From positions 34,253,414 to 34,317,413 of the forward strand of contig JALMGJ010000002.1 of NCBI GenBank assembly GCA_023362775.1: DNA of 64,000 nucleotides, given 5' to 3'. Shown in pieces: positions 33,801 to 42,320 of this stretch (positions are counted from its first letter, which is position 1; each line of letters opens with the position of its first letter). This DNA comes from Charina bottae. Taxonomy: Eukaryota; Chordata; Lepidosauria; Squamata; Charinaidae. The notes under the pieces are model-generated. The model did no database searches. It was not told where the DNA came from and worked only from the letters and a program-made list of their open reading frames with translations. Position numbers and translations under genes: made by a program.

Positions 33801-36800
33801 AGTAAAGCATATATGAGGGGTTACTTTATTCAATATAATGCTCAAATGAGGAGAAAGAAACAAGAGAGAATCCAACTGATTTTAGATGAAATAAAAAATA
33901 AAGAGATATGTTTAAGAGATAAGCCAATGGATGATATTTTACCTACTCAAATTAAATTTTTACAAAAACAGATATCGATGATATTGACACAAGAGATAGA
34001 GACTCAAATGAAATTTACAAAGCAAAAATATTTTGAACATGCTAATAAACCAGGTAGATGGTTGGCTTATAAATTACAGAAACAAAGACAAAAAAAATTT
34101 AATTTCCAAAATAAAACATGAAGGGAAAGTTATGGTGAATAATATAGATATACAAGAAGCTTTTTATGATTATTATTCAAGACTATATAAAAAACAAGAA
34201 GTTAATTTGATAGATATTGAAGAATACCTGAGTAAACAGAAACTAACTGTTCTTGATGACCAACAAAGATTAATGCTTAACAATCCTATAACAACAGAGG
34301 AAATGGTAAAGGCTTTTAAGAAAATTAGCAGTGGAAAAGTGCCAGGACTGGATGGCCTGTCAGCAGCTTATTATAAATGTTTTGAAGATGAATTATGTTT
34401 ACCTTTACAGATGACTATGAATTCGATTTTGGAAACAGGAACAATGCCAGAGACTAGGAAAGAAGCACATATAACATTGATCCCTAAAGAACAACAAGAT
34501 TTGACTTTAACTAAGAATTATAGACCAATATCTTTATTGAACAATGATTATAAGATCTTTACAACTATATTGGCAGAAAGAATGAAAAACATTCTTAAAA
34601 ACATACATCAAGATCAAGCAGGATTTCTACCTAAGAGACAGATCCATGACAATGTCCGAAATATATTCGATATATTGGAATATTTGGAACAACACTATGA
34701 AAAACAAGCTGCCTTGATATTTATAGATGCTGAAAAAGCTTTTGACAATTTAAATTGGACTTTTATGTTTAAAGTGTTAGAAAATATGAATTTTGGAGGA
34801 AATTTTATTAAATGGATTAGATCAATATATACTCCCCAATTTGCAAAAATAATTGTTAATGGAGAATTTAGTAAACCATGTGAAATCCAAAAAGGTACAA
34901 GACAAGGTTGTCCATTATCTCCACTTTTATTTATATTGGTATTAGAGGTCTTATTGCGAGATGTTAGACAAGATGAAGGTATTCATGGTATTAAGGTTAA
35001 AAAAGAAGTTTATAAATTTAGAGCATTTGCTGATGACTTAGTCTTTACTTTGGAGAATCCACTAGATGGAATTGAATTATTGATACAGAAATTAAAAGAC
35101 TTTGGATTGTTAGCAGGGTTTAAAGTGAATTTACAGAAAACAAAAGTTTTGACTAAAAACATGGATCGTCATCAACAAGAGAAATTGAAAGAAATAACGG
35201 GATATTCAATGGAAGAAAAAGTAAAATATTTGGGAGTATACTTAACAGCTAAAAATGTCAAGTTATTTAAGTATAACTATATTCCGTTTTGGACAGATAT
35301 TAAAAAAGATTTGGATCAGTGGGAAAAATTACAATTATCATTATTAGGTAGAATTTCAGCAATTAAAATGAATATCTTGCCAAGAATTTTATATCTTTTT
35401 CAAACATTACCTATATTGGCATCAGAAGAACCTTTCAAACAATGGCAGTGAGATATTTCTAAGTTTATTTGGCAAGGGAAAAAACCAAGAATAAAATATA
35501 AAGTGCTGCAAGATTCAAAGGAAAGAGGCGGATTGGGTTTACCGGATCTGAAATTATATTACGCGGCTTGCTGTTTGGTATGGATAAAAGAGTGGATAGT
35601 TTTGAAAAATGAAAAATTACTGAACTTGGAGGGTCATGAATTAAGATATGGATGGCATGGTTATTTGTGGTATGACAAAGTGAAAGTTAACGTGGATTTT
35701 AAAAATCATTACATCAGAAGATCTTTGTTAAGAATTTGGAATATTAATAAACTAACTTTATGTTATAAAAGACCTTTATGGATTTCTACACAAGAAGCAT
35801 TTTATAGAACAGAAGTAAGAGTTAAAGATAAATGGTTGACTTACAAAGACTTTCTAAAAAAAGAAGGACAATATAAAACTAAATCAAAAGAAGAACTGGC
35901 CTTTGAAGGATACAATTTCCAATGGCTTTCATATATGCAACTCCTTTGGTATCTCTGATAAGATGGTGTCCAACTGGGTATAAAAATTTTCCTTGATATG
36001 CTCATCTGCATCTAGTGTTGGTGCGTAAGCACTTAGGATAGTTGCCTGTTGGTTTTTGGTGAGTTTTATTCGGAGAGTTGAGAGTCGTTCGTTAATCCCA
36101 GTGGGAACTTCTGACAAGAGCTCCACAAGGTCGTTTTTGATAGCAAAGCCTACCCCATGTATTCATCGTTCTTGTTCAGGCAGTCCTTTCCAAAAGAAGG
36201 TATAACCTCCTTTTTCTTCCTTCAACTGTCCTCCTGCTCTTCGAGTTTCTTGGAGTGCTGCTATATCAATATTAAAATGTCTCAGCTCCCTTGCAATAAT
36301 GGCAGTCCTACATTCAGGTCGTTCACTCTCCATATTGTCTTGCAGTGTCCGTATATTCCATGTTCCAAAATTCATGTGTCTTTTACGACCGCTAGATGGT
36401 GACCCCACTGGTCGTGGTAATCCAGTCAGGGAGAAAATAAGGCAGACTATGTTTAGGGCACCTTTTCTAGCCCCCTCCCCATATGGGGTGAGCAGAGTGG
36501 ATCCTAAATAGGGCTGCTCAGTCGTGGATACAGCTGCCGAACTACTCAACTGCCTCAATCCTTGAGTCAGGGTGACTGAATCCGTATCCACCGCCCATGT
36601 GCTGGTCCATGACTAGGAGCTTCCGGATTTCACAGTCCTGCCCCCATTGCCATTCGTCAGTCGCCATGGGACTTTTGGTTGGTTTGGGTTTGGTGTGGTT
36701 GGAAGACCCCTGTGCGTGAATTTGTTTTATGTGTGGAGATTGGTGCACAACGATCAGCATACAACCTTCAGAGAAAAGGCTCTAATCCAATGGCATGGAT

Positions 36801-38901
36801 ACCATGACGATTGGTGACCTTTTGTCTGCTGCAGCCTTCATCCGCCTTTGCAGCCGTTGTAACAATACACTTTGTTATCTTCCTCCTGTTCTGCCATTGA
36901 GGACTTTCTTGGATCGTTCTTTGTCTGGTTCCTCCCCCTGGAACTTACTGCCTGGGTGACCCTACCAGGAGTACATGACTCCTGACGGCTTTGCTCACAG
37001 GGTTCATTGGGAACACACAAGCCCACTCACCACAACAAAGTGATGATCCAGCAAGTGGGCACCAAATCCCTGACCATTTATTTCCAGGACCTTTCTAGGT
37101 CATTAATTTTTTTGGATGTTGAAATGCTTTTACATCCGGCTCAAAGTGATCCTCAGTAGAAGCCCTAGAGCTGATCCAAACCACTATTTTCTCTAAATGA
37201 TGACTTTGAGGAATACACTTCCAGCAAAATTAATACATTTACATCAAGGATCCAAATGGATACAACTGCACCAGGTATCTTAGCAACCAGATGCATTTGT
37301 GTAAACTTAACGTTCAAAAACTATCCCCAAATGTGCAAACAAATTTCTACTAAATATGTCTCTTTTTTATTCCCTATTTCATCTAGATTTTATTTGATTA
37401 CAGGTTGTGTGTATATCCAAAGGATATATTCTGGCTATAATTTATAAATTTGTATTGGCATTGCTCTATATTCAAAAGGTTCTCATGTGGTCCTCTTTCA
37501 TGCATATTTGGGCTGGTTGCTACAGTAGACCTAACTTGGTTACTGAATTTTCTGGAATTTGCTCAATGCACTGAATCACAAACCTACTAAAAGAATTGCC
37601 CCCCAGTTTTTTCTTTAAATTGGGTTCCTAACCTCCCTATTGAGAGACCGAAAAAGCCAGGCAGGGGACAGATTATCCTGGAGAAGGTCAATCTGTGTGG
37701 TCGAAAAGAGTCAAACACTGACTTGACAGCCCTTAATAGGAAGAATCTCCCTATCACCAGCAATCAAAAGTATACAGTAACCCCTTCCCTCAATTTTAGA
37801 CAGCTAGAAGTTCCCATGGCTACATGAAGCTCCAGCTTGGCTGTGATGGAATGGGAGGGTGACCTTGGAGAAAGAGGGAAGAGATGCTGCCTAGGGAACG
37901 ATCGGAGAAAAGGAAAGGGAGTCTGCAAGAGTGTAACGGTCCAAAGAAGAAAATTAGGAAAGACCCACCCTGACCACGCAAGCGATAAATAGGGAAGGCG
38001 GGAGATTTGTACTGTGAGACTCGCAAGATTGTTGTCAGCCCTTCCAGGTAACCCAGACAGGAAACACCACTAGATGAACTAATTCTACTTGATTGTAAGG
38101 CTACATTAACAGAATCTCGCAAGATAGCTCTGACAAAGCCTGCATTTAGACATTTGCACTGTTGTATTGTTAGTTGTTATGTTTAGTTATTAATTTAGTC
38201 ATTTGACATGATGCTATTTACTGCTATATACTAATATTCCTTTGTCATAGAATAATATTTTACTTTTTATTTTTAATTTATTTTGAGAGAGTAAAGAGGG
38301 GGTCGTAAAGAGGATTGCAGGGAATGAGCAGACATGATGGGAAGGAGCCACATTTCTTTGCCTTCTGCTGAAAGAGTGTTTGGTGACTCTCCCTGGCATC
38401 ACCCAGATCGTTTTGTGGAGAGCCAAGCGACCAACCACCGTGCAACCTTCTGTGAAATTGCTGACTGAGGCTGACAGGGGTAAATGTCAGCTTCCATGGA
38501 ACAATTAAAAAGAAACCTCTCCAACTACAGCTTTTAAAAGTGCATGATTGCATGGAGTAGAAGCAGACTTTTCCTTAAAGCAAATGAGGAGGAAAAAAGG
38601 TGACAAGATCAACAAGACCCAGGTGCCAGGAAATGGGAATCTTTCTCTGCTGAAAAGAAGACAATGGAAAGAATAAAATCAATTACCTGTCAAGTATTTT
38701 GTTTGGAGGCGTGATGAAAGAGTATTGTTTATGTAAGATCAAACTTGTAGATACGATTCCACTAATCAGGAAATCTCCTGGTTTGTAGTGATTAAAAATG
38801 TACTCCTCTTCTAACGCACTGAATGGACATTTGGTCATCAACATCGTACAAGGAAAATGGGACATCAGGAGAAGAAGCATCCGCAACATTTCATGGATCA
38901 T
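17975..38901 (-). CDS. V2R-A: type-2 vomeronasal receptor gene, six exons, apparently intact
   Basis: Class C G-protein-coupled receptor of vomeronasal sensory neurons, expected to detect peptide or protein cues. Six exons can be placed with GT/AG boundaries: 38901-38687, 28660-28369, 27498-26689, 24613-24386, 23475-23349, 18885-17975. Lengths 215, 292, 810, 228, 127 and 911 total 2583 nt (860 aa plus stop), normal for V2Rs. Splice phases agree at every junction (2, 0, 0, 0, 1), and I see no stop or frameshift. Intron 1 is about 10 kb because LINE and L1 sequence has accumulated in it; intron 5 carries a 3.9-kb LINE. The nearest relative is V2R-B at 44078-50779. Ligand and expression cannot be read from the sequence. 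Confidence 0.9.
18886..19270. other. V2R-A intron 5, left part
   Basis: Intron sequence, partly similar to the 229-bp intron 5 of V2R-B. The stretch 19070-19250 (ending with AATAAATCTCTGTTATAAAA and ACCCCCCCACACACC) looks like the 3' part of an unidentified LTR, but no second boundary is visible. Confidence 0.45.
19974..20834 (+). pseudogene. LINE-X ORF, endonuclease part, two in-frame TGA codons
   Basis: Starts [14 protein letters not shown]. Endonuclease motifs follow in order: [50 protein letters not shown] at about 20026 replaces CGA of the other copy (ESERPE), and a TGA at 20832-20834 separates this part from the RT part, with no frame change. Both fit C-to-T decay at CpG. The protein would nick target DNA. 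The ATG chosen is the first before the fold; a longer N-terminus is possible. Confidence 0.85.
20871..23206 (+). pseudogene. LINE-X ORF, reverse transcriptase with C-terminal C2H2 finger
   Basis: An uninterrupted stretch of about 779 codons to the element end, in the same frame as the endonuclease part. RT motifs: [14 protein letters not shown] (about residue 194), [12 protein letters not shown] (291), [13 protein letters not shown] (323), [14 protein letters not shown] (382) and the catalytic YADD (446-449). Downstream: [20 protein letters not shown], then [17 protein letters not shown]. It ends with a finger [21 protein letters not shown] (C740, C743, H756, H760). The natural stop is lost, so the frame runs 40 bases into the flank. 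Apart from the upstream TGA codons this copy is remarkably intact. Confidence 0.9.
23349..23475 (-). CDS. V2R-A exon 5 (cysteine-rich domain)
   Basis: 127 nt. Reads [19 protein letters not shown] then [20 protein letters not shown], the nine-cysteine domain that links the ligand-binding domain to the membrane. A pyrimidine-rich acceptor (CTTCTGTTTAG) and an AAG|GTAGAT donor frame it. I chose this acceptor because it preserves the frame from exon 4; an internal AG at 23459 would break it. Confidence 0.92.
23476..24385. other. V2R-A intron 4
   Basis: About 0.9 kb. Several blocks (for example around 23690-23820) match intron 4 of V2R-B at 45480-45610, showing that the two genes share introns by duplication. 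No repeat or other gene recognised. Confidence 0.7.
24386..24613 (-). CDS. V2R-A exon 4 (end of ligand-binding domain)
   Basis: 228 nt, the usual length for V2R exon 4, phase 0. Encodes [34 protein letters not shown] and [18 protein letters not shown], ending SFKE before GTAGTT. The acceptor TTTCTAG is at 24614-24615. Confidence 0.92.
24614..26688. other. V2R-A intron 3
   Basis: About 2.1 kb without a coding signal. The part 26040-26290 looks like Penelope-type pLTR sequence with a hammerhead-like core (separate entry). The remainder has no recognised repeat. Confidence 0.6.
26175..26205 (+). ncRNA. Decayed hammerhead-ribozyme-like core (Penelope pLTR type)
   Basis: CTGAAGA (26175-26181), then a stem GCTACT (26183-26188) pairing with AGCAGC (26195-26200) with one A-C mismatch, then AAAAC (26201-26205) in place of GAAAC. 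The order and spacing are those of a hammerhead core (CUGANGA, stem II, GAAAC). The flanking sequence resembles pLTRs of Penelope-like elements. Substitutions in both conserved boxes suggest it is inactive. Confidence 0.45.
26689..27498 (-). CDS. V2R-A exon 3 (ligand-binding domain core)
   Basis: 810 nt, 270 codons, phase 0 at both ends. Starts [20 protein letters not shown], then [20 protein letters not shown] and [25 protein letters not shown], and ends VVQPWH plus one residue. This is the main body of the extracellular Venus-flytrap domain. The donor is CAT followed by GTAAGA, where V2R-B has CAG; this changes only the last residue. No stop or frameshift is seen. Confidence 0.92.
27499..28368. 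other. V2R-A intron 2
   Basis: About 0.87 kb. Blocks correspond to intron 2 of V2R-B (48609-49656), for example the stretch 27840-27940 with 48950-49050. No additional feature. Confidence 0.7.
28369..28660 (-). CDS. V2R-A exon 2 (ligand-binding domain, lobe 1)
   Basis: 292 nt between CTTTCTTGCAG and CAGGTATGA. It encodes [33 protein letters not shown] and [20 protein letters not shown], the start of the Venus-flytrap (ANF-receptor) fold. Frame is open throughout, entering in phase 2 and leaving in phase 0. The GIYKIPQ end is shared with V2R-B and with the relic at 42174. Confidence 0.92.
28933..29988 (-). mobile_element. LINE-X second copy, 3' part (V2R-A intron 1)
   Basis: Reverse-oriented match to 22033-23206 of the full-length LINE-X: ...[20 protein letters not shown]..., [15 protein letters not shown] and the 3' end ATCGCCAATG at 28933. 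About 170 bases of RT C-terminal coding sequence are missing and replaced by a 49-base L1 segment at 29308-29356. The copy stops at 29988, where L1 sequence begins, and resumes at 35939 after a gap of about 1.64 kb of element sequence. Confidence 0.9.
29308..29356 (+). repeat. 49-base L1 endonuclease-region patch inside LINE-X
   Basis: Base-for-base identical to 33435-33483, part of the L1 ORF2 endonuclease coding region ([15 protein letters not shown]). LINE-X similarity stops at 29310 and resumes at about 29354, so the patch replaces roughly 22666-22838 of the intact copy. A few bases at each end are shared by both sequences, as at microhomology junctions. Confidence 0.92.
29989..30720 (-). 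mobile_element. L1 ORF2 C-terminal segment, inverted relative to the adjoining L1
   Basis: Minus-strand coding sequence for the L1 ORF2 C-terminus: [19 protein letters not shown] (about 30650), [35 protein letters not shown], then [14 protein letters not shown] near 30020. It breaks off inside coding sequence at 29989 without 3' UTR or poly(A). At 30720 it meets the 5' end of an L1 that runs the other way. Frameshifts near 30340 and 30610. Confidence 0.9.
31902..32934 (+). pseudogene. L1 ORF1 protein, one frameshift
   Basis: ATG at 31902 in good context (ACCATGG). N-terminal segment rich in Lys, Glu and Ser, then coiled coil ([20 protein letters not shown]). The first frame closes at 32192 and the rest is open from about 32160 to 32934. 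This second part has the RRM-like core ([34 protein letters not shown]) and the C-terminal domain ([33 protein letters not shown]). Total near 340 codons, as expected for vertebrate L1 ORF1. Confidence 0.88.
32949..35938 (+). pseudogene. L1 ORF2: endonuclease and reverse transcriptase, frameshifted, lacks C-terminus
   Basis: Endonuclease (32949-33745): [44 protein letters not shown] and, after a shift at about 33560, [10 protein letters not shown]. Linker and RT (33723-35451): [43 protein letters not shown] and catalytic FADD (residues 332-335 of the 472-codon open stretch that starts at 34033). A TGA at 35449-35451 interrupts the same frame before [13 protein letters not shown]. Frame changes near 33560, 33740 and 34110. 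All catalytic boxes are present, so decay is modest. Confidence 0.9.
35939..37058 (-). mobile_element. LINE-X second copy, 5' part (5' UTR and endonuclease)
   Basis: Reverse match to 19271-20395 of the full-length LINE-X: the 5' UTR with ...GGATCATCA...GTGAGTGGGC near 37030, then [20 protein letters not shown] at about 36375, [10 protein letters not shown] and [13 protein letters not shown] down to 35939. Here the codon that is TGA in the other copy is CGA (Arg). Together with 28933-29988 it is one LINE-X copy torn apart by the L1 insertion. Confidence 0.88.
37059..38686. other. V2R-A intron 1, right part, possible old LTR
   Basis: No coding signal. Around 37933-38145, TGTAACGGTCC... with a GATAAATAGGG box and two copies of CTCGCAAGAT (38023 and 38117) suggests an unclassified LTR; ends are unclear. 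The 400 bases next to exon 1 (38290-38686) match the same part of V2R-B intron 1 (50290-50561). Confidence 0.5.
38687..38901 (-). CDS. V2R-A exon 1 (signal peptide and N-terminus)
   Basis: Starts [18 protein letters not shown], a typical signal peptide, although the second or third Met could also initiate. The mature N-terminus has the V2R-like [16 protein letters not shown]. The exon ends ...ACAG followed by GTAATT (donor at 38686), phase 2. It parallels exon 1 of V2R-B at 50562-50779 in length and motif. Confidence 0.88.
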
Positions 38902-39060
38902 GGTGGAGATGTGCTACAGTTCTTTCTCTTTGGTCTCAGAGCTGTCTAAGGAGAAGCACAATTCTCTCGCCAAAGAGCACAGCCACACTGACTCTATCAA
39001 GGGAGATTAAATGAAGCCTGGCACATTAAAGGGGCAGCCTTGAATTTCATACCTGCACAG
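38902..39060 (-). promoter_or_regulatory. Conserved block upstream of V2R-A exon 1
   Basis: Sequence around 38930-39058 is highly similar to 50822-50952 upstream of V2R-B; for example CTCTCGCCAAAGAGCACAGC starts at about 38965 and 50850. Position immediately 5' of the signal-peptide exon suggests 5' UTR or proximal promoter. Shared ancestry of the duplicates explains the similarity as well as function does. Confidence 0.45.
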
Positions 39061-39778
39061 TCCCTACCTATAAGAACCTCACCATGTGTCTCCATGGAGA
39101 TCGAGGTATTTTGAAGTTTTTTATATGAGAAGATACCAAATATTTATCACGTTTGCTAGATTGGGAGTTTCTAGTATTCCTTATTATGGTTTGAAGGATG
39201 ACTGGGAATGGGGGTGGGTGGGAATCCCATAGGCTCTGATGGAAATAGAATAAATTACCATGATTTCAATAATTGTAAATGGAGACAGATTCACAGTGGA
39301 CTTAATATCACTTCTTCTGCAGATAGTCAGCTAGAGAAACACTTTTTTTTACCATGGGCATAATTACAATTTGATTGTTCCATCAAGGGACCAGTTCAGA
39401 AAGTCTGACTTCCTTTTATTCACCAAACATATTCTAGTGAAAACAATGGAATTCCTTCCCACCCTTTCTTGGCAGGGATGAGACCCCTTCCTACACTCAG
39501 GTCAGATACCCCAGAATAACTACTGTATATCCAGTAAGGGAGACATACTAACCAACCATCAGAGGTCACCTGCTACAAAATCTGTCTTCTGCAAAAGAGA
39601 AGACCACTAAAATTTATGTCTATAGTCACCATGAAAACTAGGCCCATTCCCACAAATGTTGACATAAGACAGGGCAGAGTGCATGTTCTTTTGCCTCAGT
39701 GGGTGAATTTTGAAATTTGAAGCTAATCAGGTCATTGTGACATGACTGGTATGGAAGACATGGCCAGCCAAAAATCTG
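39061..39778. other. V2R-A upstream region
   Basis: Partly alignable to 50953-51560 upstream of V2R-B (for example 39180-39240 with 51090-51130), marking the duplicated unit. No repeat or gene recognised. Confidence 0.55.
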
Positions 39779-39850
39779 TATTAATTAATTAATTAATTAA
39801 TTAATTAATTAATTATTAATCAAATTTATCACCGCCCATCTCTACTGTAT
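39779..39850 (-). repeat. L2 3' tail with (TTAA)n
   Basis: About nine TTAA units (39783-39815), then AATCAAATTTATCACCGCCC and ATCTC, which is the L2 3' end reversed. Only about 30 bases of the LINE body are present, so this is an extreme 5' truncation. Confidence 0.7.
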
Positions 39851-40265
39851 TTCTTGGAGGCCTAAAGGCCTTCTGCTACCACTGTCTAACTATGGCAGAA
39901 TCATGCCCTGGCAATATTAACTTCCCCCGTGTCTCGTGAAAGATAGATTTATGTTACAGGCAGATAGATTCTGATCTTCGATCTTGAAAGGGTAGGCTTC
40001 CCTTCATTAGATGCATTTTATCAAATGCTAGTCAACTATTAGTCTGGGATGTGCTTTAATTTGGATATCTGCACTGAGCATATATCTTTGTTGGAGTCCA
40101 GAATCTCAATTGCACCCTCAAACTCTAAAATTCTATGGGGTGACCTCCCACCTTCTTGGGGCATCCACAAAGAAAAAAGAACGGCCAACCTCTAATGATC
40201 AACCTTTAGCAGCTTTGACTTAAAATCCTTAAAAGCCATTATAAATATATGAACTGTATTCACAC
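39851..40265. other. Intergenic sequence, nothing recognised
   Basis: No open frame, repeat or RNA signal that I can support. Confidence 0.5.
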
Positions 40266-41530
40266 AGTACAATGGAAACTGGCGATGATACTAAGCTATT
40301 GACTGAACAGTCTAGCAACCCAACTAATTCTCTCCAACCTCCCTTCCCATTGAGTTCATTTTATTGTCACTGCCAGTGTGTCATGGAGCTGGTTTCATTT
40401 CATACTGGGTGGGAAAAGGCAATGGTAAGCCACTCCTGTATGTTATCAAGAAAACCACTTGGATAGTCTGATTGAGATTATAGTGCCAGATAACGGGCTC
40501 TTCAGGGTGAAGGGCAGTCAATATGCAATTGAGGAAGACTTGAGGATCCTTCAGAATACTAGTAGTGCTTATGGCATGGCTGGATTAAACTTTCAAGAGA
40601 TCTGGTTGCTGATGGTGACATGCGGGAAAGAAAATGTGAGGTTGCAAAGACAGAATTACAGGGGAAACATGGAACACATGAAATATGAATATGGGAAATC
40701 TCAACACAGTGAAAGATGAAGTGAATCGACTACAGATTAACATGCTTTTTTTTTTGTTTATTCGTTCAGTCGTTTCCGACTCTTCGTGACTTCATGGACC
40801 AGCCCATGCCAGAGCTTTCTGTCGGCCGTCACCATCCCCAGCTCCCCAATGGTTGAGTCCGTCACCTCCAGAATACCATCCATCCATCTTGCCCTTGGTC
40901 GGCGCCTCTTCCTTTTGCCTTCCACTTTCCCTAGCATCAGCTTCTTCTCCAGGGTATCCTGTCTTCTCATTATGTGGCCAAAGTACTTCAGTTTTGCCTT
41001 TAATATCATTCCCTCAAATGAGCAGTCTGGCTTTATTTCCTGGAGTATGGACTGATTTGATCTTCTTGCAGTCCAAGGCACTCTCAGAATTTTCCTCCAA
41101 CACCACAGTTCAAAAGCATCTATCTTCCTTCGCTCAGCCTTCCTTATGGTCCAGCTCTCGCAGCCATAGGTTACTACAGGGAATACCATTGCTTTAACCA
41201 TGCGGATCTTTTTTGTCAGTGTGATGTCTCTGCTCTTAACTATTTTATCAATTTATATTATCCAGCAGTTATTGGCAATTTGGTCTGTAGTTCCTCTGCC
41301 TTTTCTAAACCCAGCGTGTACATCTGGCAATTCTCGCTCCATGAATTGCTGATCAGCAAATTGAATAGGACTGGAATTGGATTATTTCAGTCAGAAGATC
41401 CTACCCTTTGCTGATCAGGACAGGAAAAAACAAAGAAGGAAGGGCATTGCCTTCATAGTCAGGAAGAATAGAGCAAAGACAACATTTGGGTACAAAGCTG
41501 AGATTGTCAACCTTCTAAGTAAAATATGCA
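40266..41530 (+). mobile_element. RTE/BovB-related 5' region, split by a reversed BovB fragment
   Basis: Plus-strand 5' UTR-like sequence (AAAGGCAATGGTAAGCCACT near 40416) runs into the start of an RTE endonuclease reading MGNLNTVKDEVNRLQINM at about 40690-40744. After the reversed BovB piece (40745-41371) the same protein resumes at about 41372 (YFSQKILPF, then RRKGIAFIVRKNRAKTTFGY). It decays near 41530. Similar 5' sequence recurs at 52585-52880. Confidence 0.7.
40745..41371 (-). mobile_element. BovB/RTE fragment: RT C-terminus with internal deletion
   Basis: A 147-codon open frame (41201-40758) gives MVKAMVFPVVTYGCESWTI, FELWCWRKILRVPWTARRSN, LKYFGHIMRRQDTLEKKLML and SRKRLNE, the BovB C-terminal domain. 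Upstream on the minus strand is ELPDVHAGFRKGRGTTDQIA, which belongs earlier in the RT. The palm with the YADD box is missing between them. The 3' end at 40745 has a T-run on the plus strand. Confidence 0.88.
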
Positions 41531-41569
41531 ACCTGTCTCTACACTCAGCCTCTGTAGTTGAGGATTAGA

Positions 41570-41825
41570 AGGTGGCCTCCATAATTCTCATGTTAAGAAT
41601 GGTTCACAGGGAGATCTAGGAAATTATAGGCCTGTCATGTTAATATCTGTTTGGGGAAGAAGATTGGAAACTGCTATTAAGGATCAGATTACCAAACATT
41701 GGGAGACACAGGACTTGCTCAAGAATACCCAAATACCCAACAGGGCTTCACTAAGGGAATGTCCTGTCTAACTAATCTACTAGAGTGTTTTGAGGGTGTT
41801 AATACATTTGTGGATCAGCTTTGGA
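41570..41825 (+). pseudogene. CR1-type RT fragment
   Basis: Shifted frames give GNYRPVMLISVWGR, ITKHWETQDLL and then HGFTKG-type QGFTKGMSCLTNLLECFEGV (41740-41800). These are the early RT motifs of CR1 LINEs. No other part of the element is nearby. Confidence 0.75.
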
Positions 41826-41829
41826 TCAG

Positions 41830-42160
41830 CTTGTGCCTACGTGGCCTCTCCGCACCCATGGCTCCTGGAAGTCCCTTGCTTTACAGAGGAGCTCGGGGAG
41901 ATGAAACGGGTGAAGAGACTCCTATAGTGCCTCTGGCTACAGCTGCTTTTAGAGTCTACCTAATTATTTCTCCACCCTTATTGCGTCTGCAGATGGCCAT
42001 TCAGGGGCCTGTTTCGGGTCACCCAGATCCTCCTTGGAGGGAGTAGTTCTGAGGTTCACCTACAGGGACACTGTGAGGAATATGCTGAGTATGTGATGGA
42101 TAAAGTCCCTCAGATTTGCTCTGTGTTGGACTCCGGCCTAGAAGCAGGGCCAATGGCGAC
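41830..42160 (+). pseudogene. L2 LINE fragment, linker before the RT
   Basis: Reads EELGEMKRVKRLL and, further on, LGGSSSEVHLQGHCEEYAEY then VMDKVPQICSVLDSGLEAGP. This is the segment between endonuclease and RT in L2-type elements. A stop is present after KRLL. The fragment adjoins the V2R relic at 42174. Confidence 0.65.
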
Positions 42161-42173
42161 TCATTCATACCAT

Positions 42174-42320
42174 TCATACCTGTGGGATTTAGTAGATGCC
42201 CAGCATGGTTGACACATGATGAAAGTGCTCAGAATCAGTTCCTTCAAGCATGGCCAAGAGATTTTTTAGATTCCCACAATTGTAGTTTGGGATATTTTCC
42301 TGCCCCCTAGACAGCAAGTT
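42174..42320 (-). pseudogene. V2R exon 2 relic with stop codon
   Basis: Minus strand encodes the second half of V2R exon 2: PNYNCGNLKNLLAMLEGTDS, then [13 protein letters not shown], a TAA stop, IPQ and a preserved donor GTATGA. The same segment is open in V2R-A and V2R-B. The first half of the exon and all other exons are missing. It is a remnant of a third receptor between the two intact ones. Confidence 0.9.

Larger units (their letters stand above)
30721..35938 (+). mobile_element. L1-type LINE, long 5' part (5' UTR, ORF1, most of ORF2)
   Basis: Begins CACTTCCGGGTCTCGAG, an L1-like 5' end, with a GC-rich leader to about 31000 and a T-rich leader to 31900. ORF1 is at 31902-32934, and ORF2 from 32949 to about 35938, where LINE-X sequence resumes. 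The missing C-terminal part of ORF2 is the inverted piece at 29989-30720, so both pieces form one rearranged insertion. Confidence 0.9.

Noticed and set aside
36163..36591. Independent 142-codon gene on the minus strand
   Set aside because: It is the endonuclease N-terminus of the reversed LINE-X copy.
41377..41568. A separate small protein gene
   Set aside because: Its sequence (RRKGIAFIVRKN) is the continuation of the RTE endonuclease interrupted at 40745.
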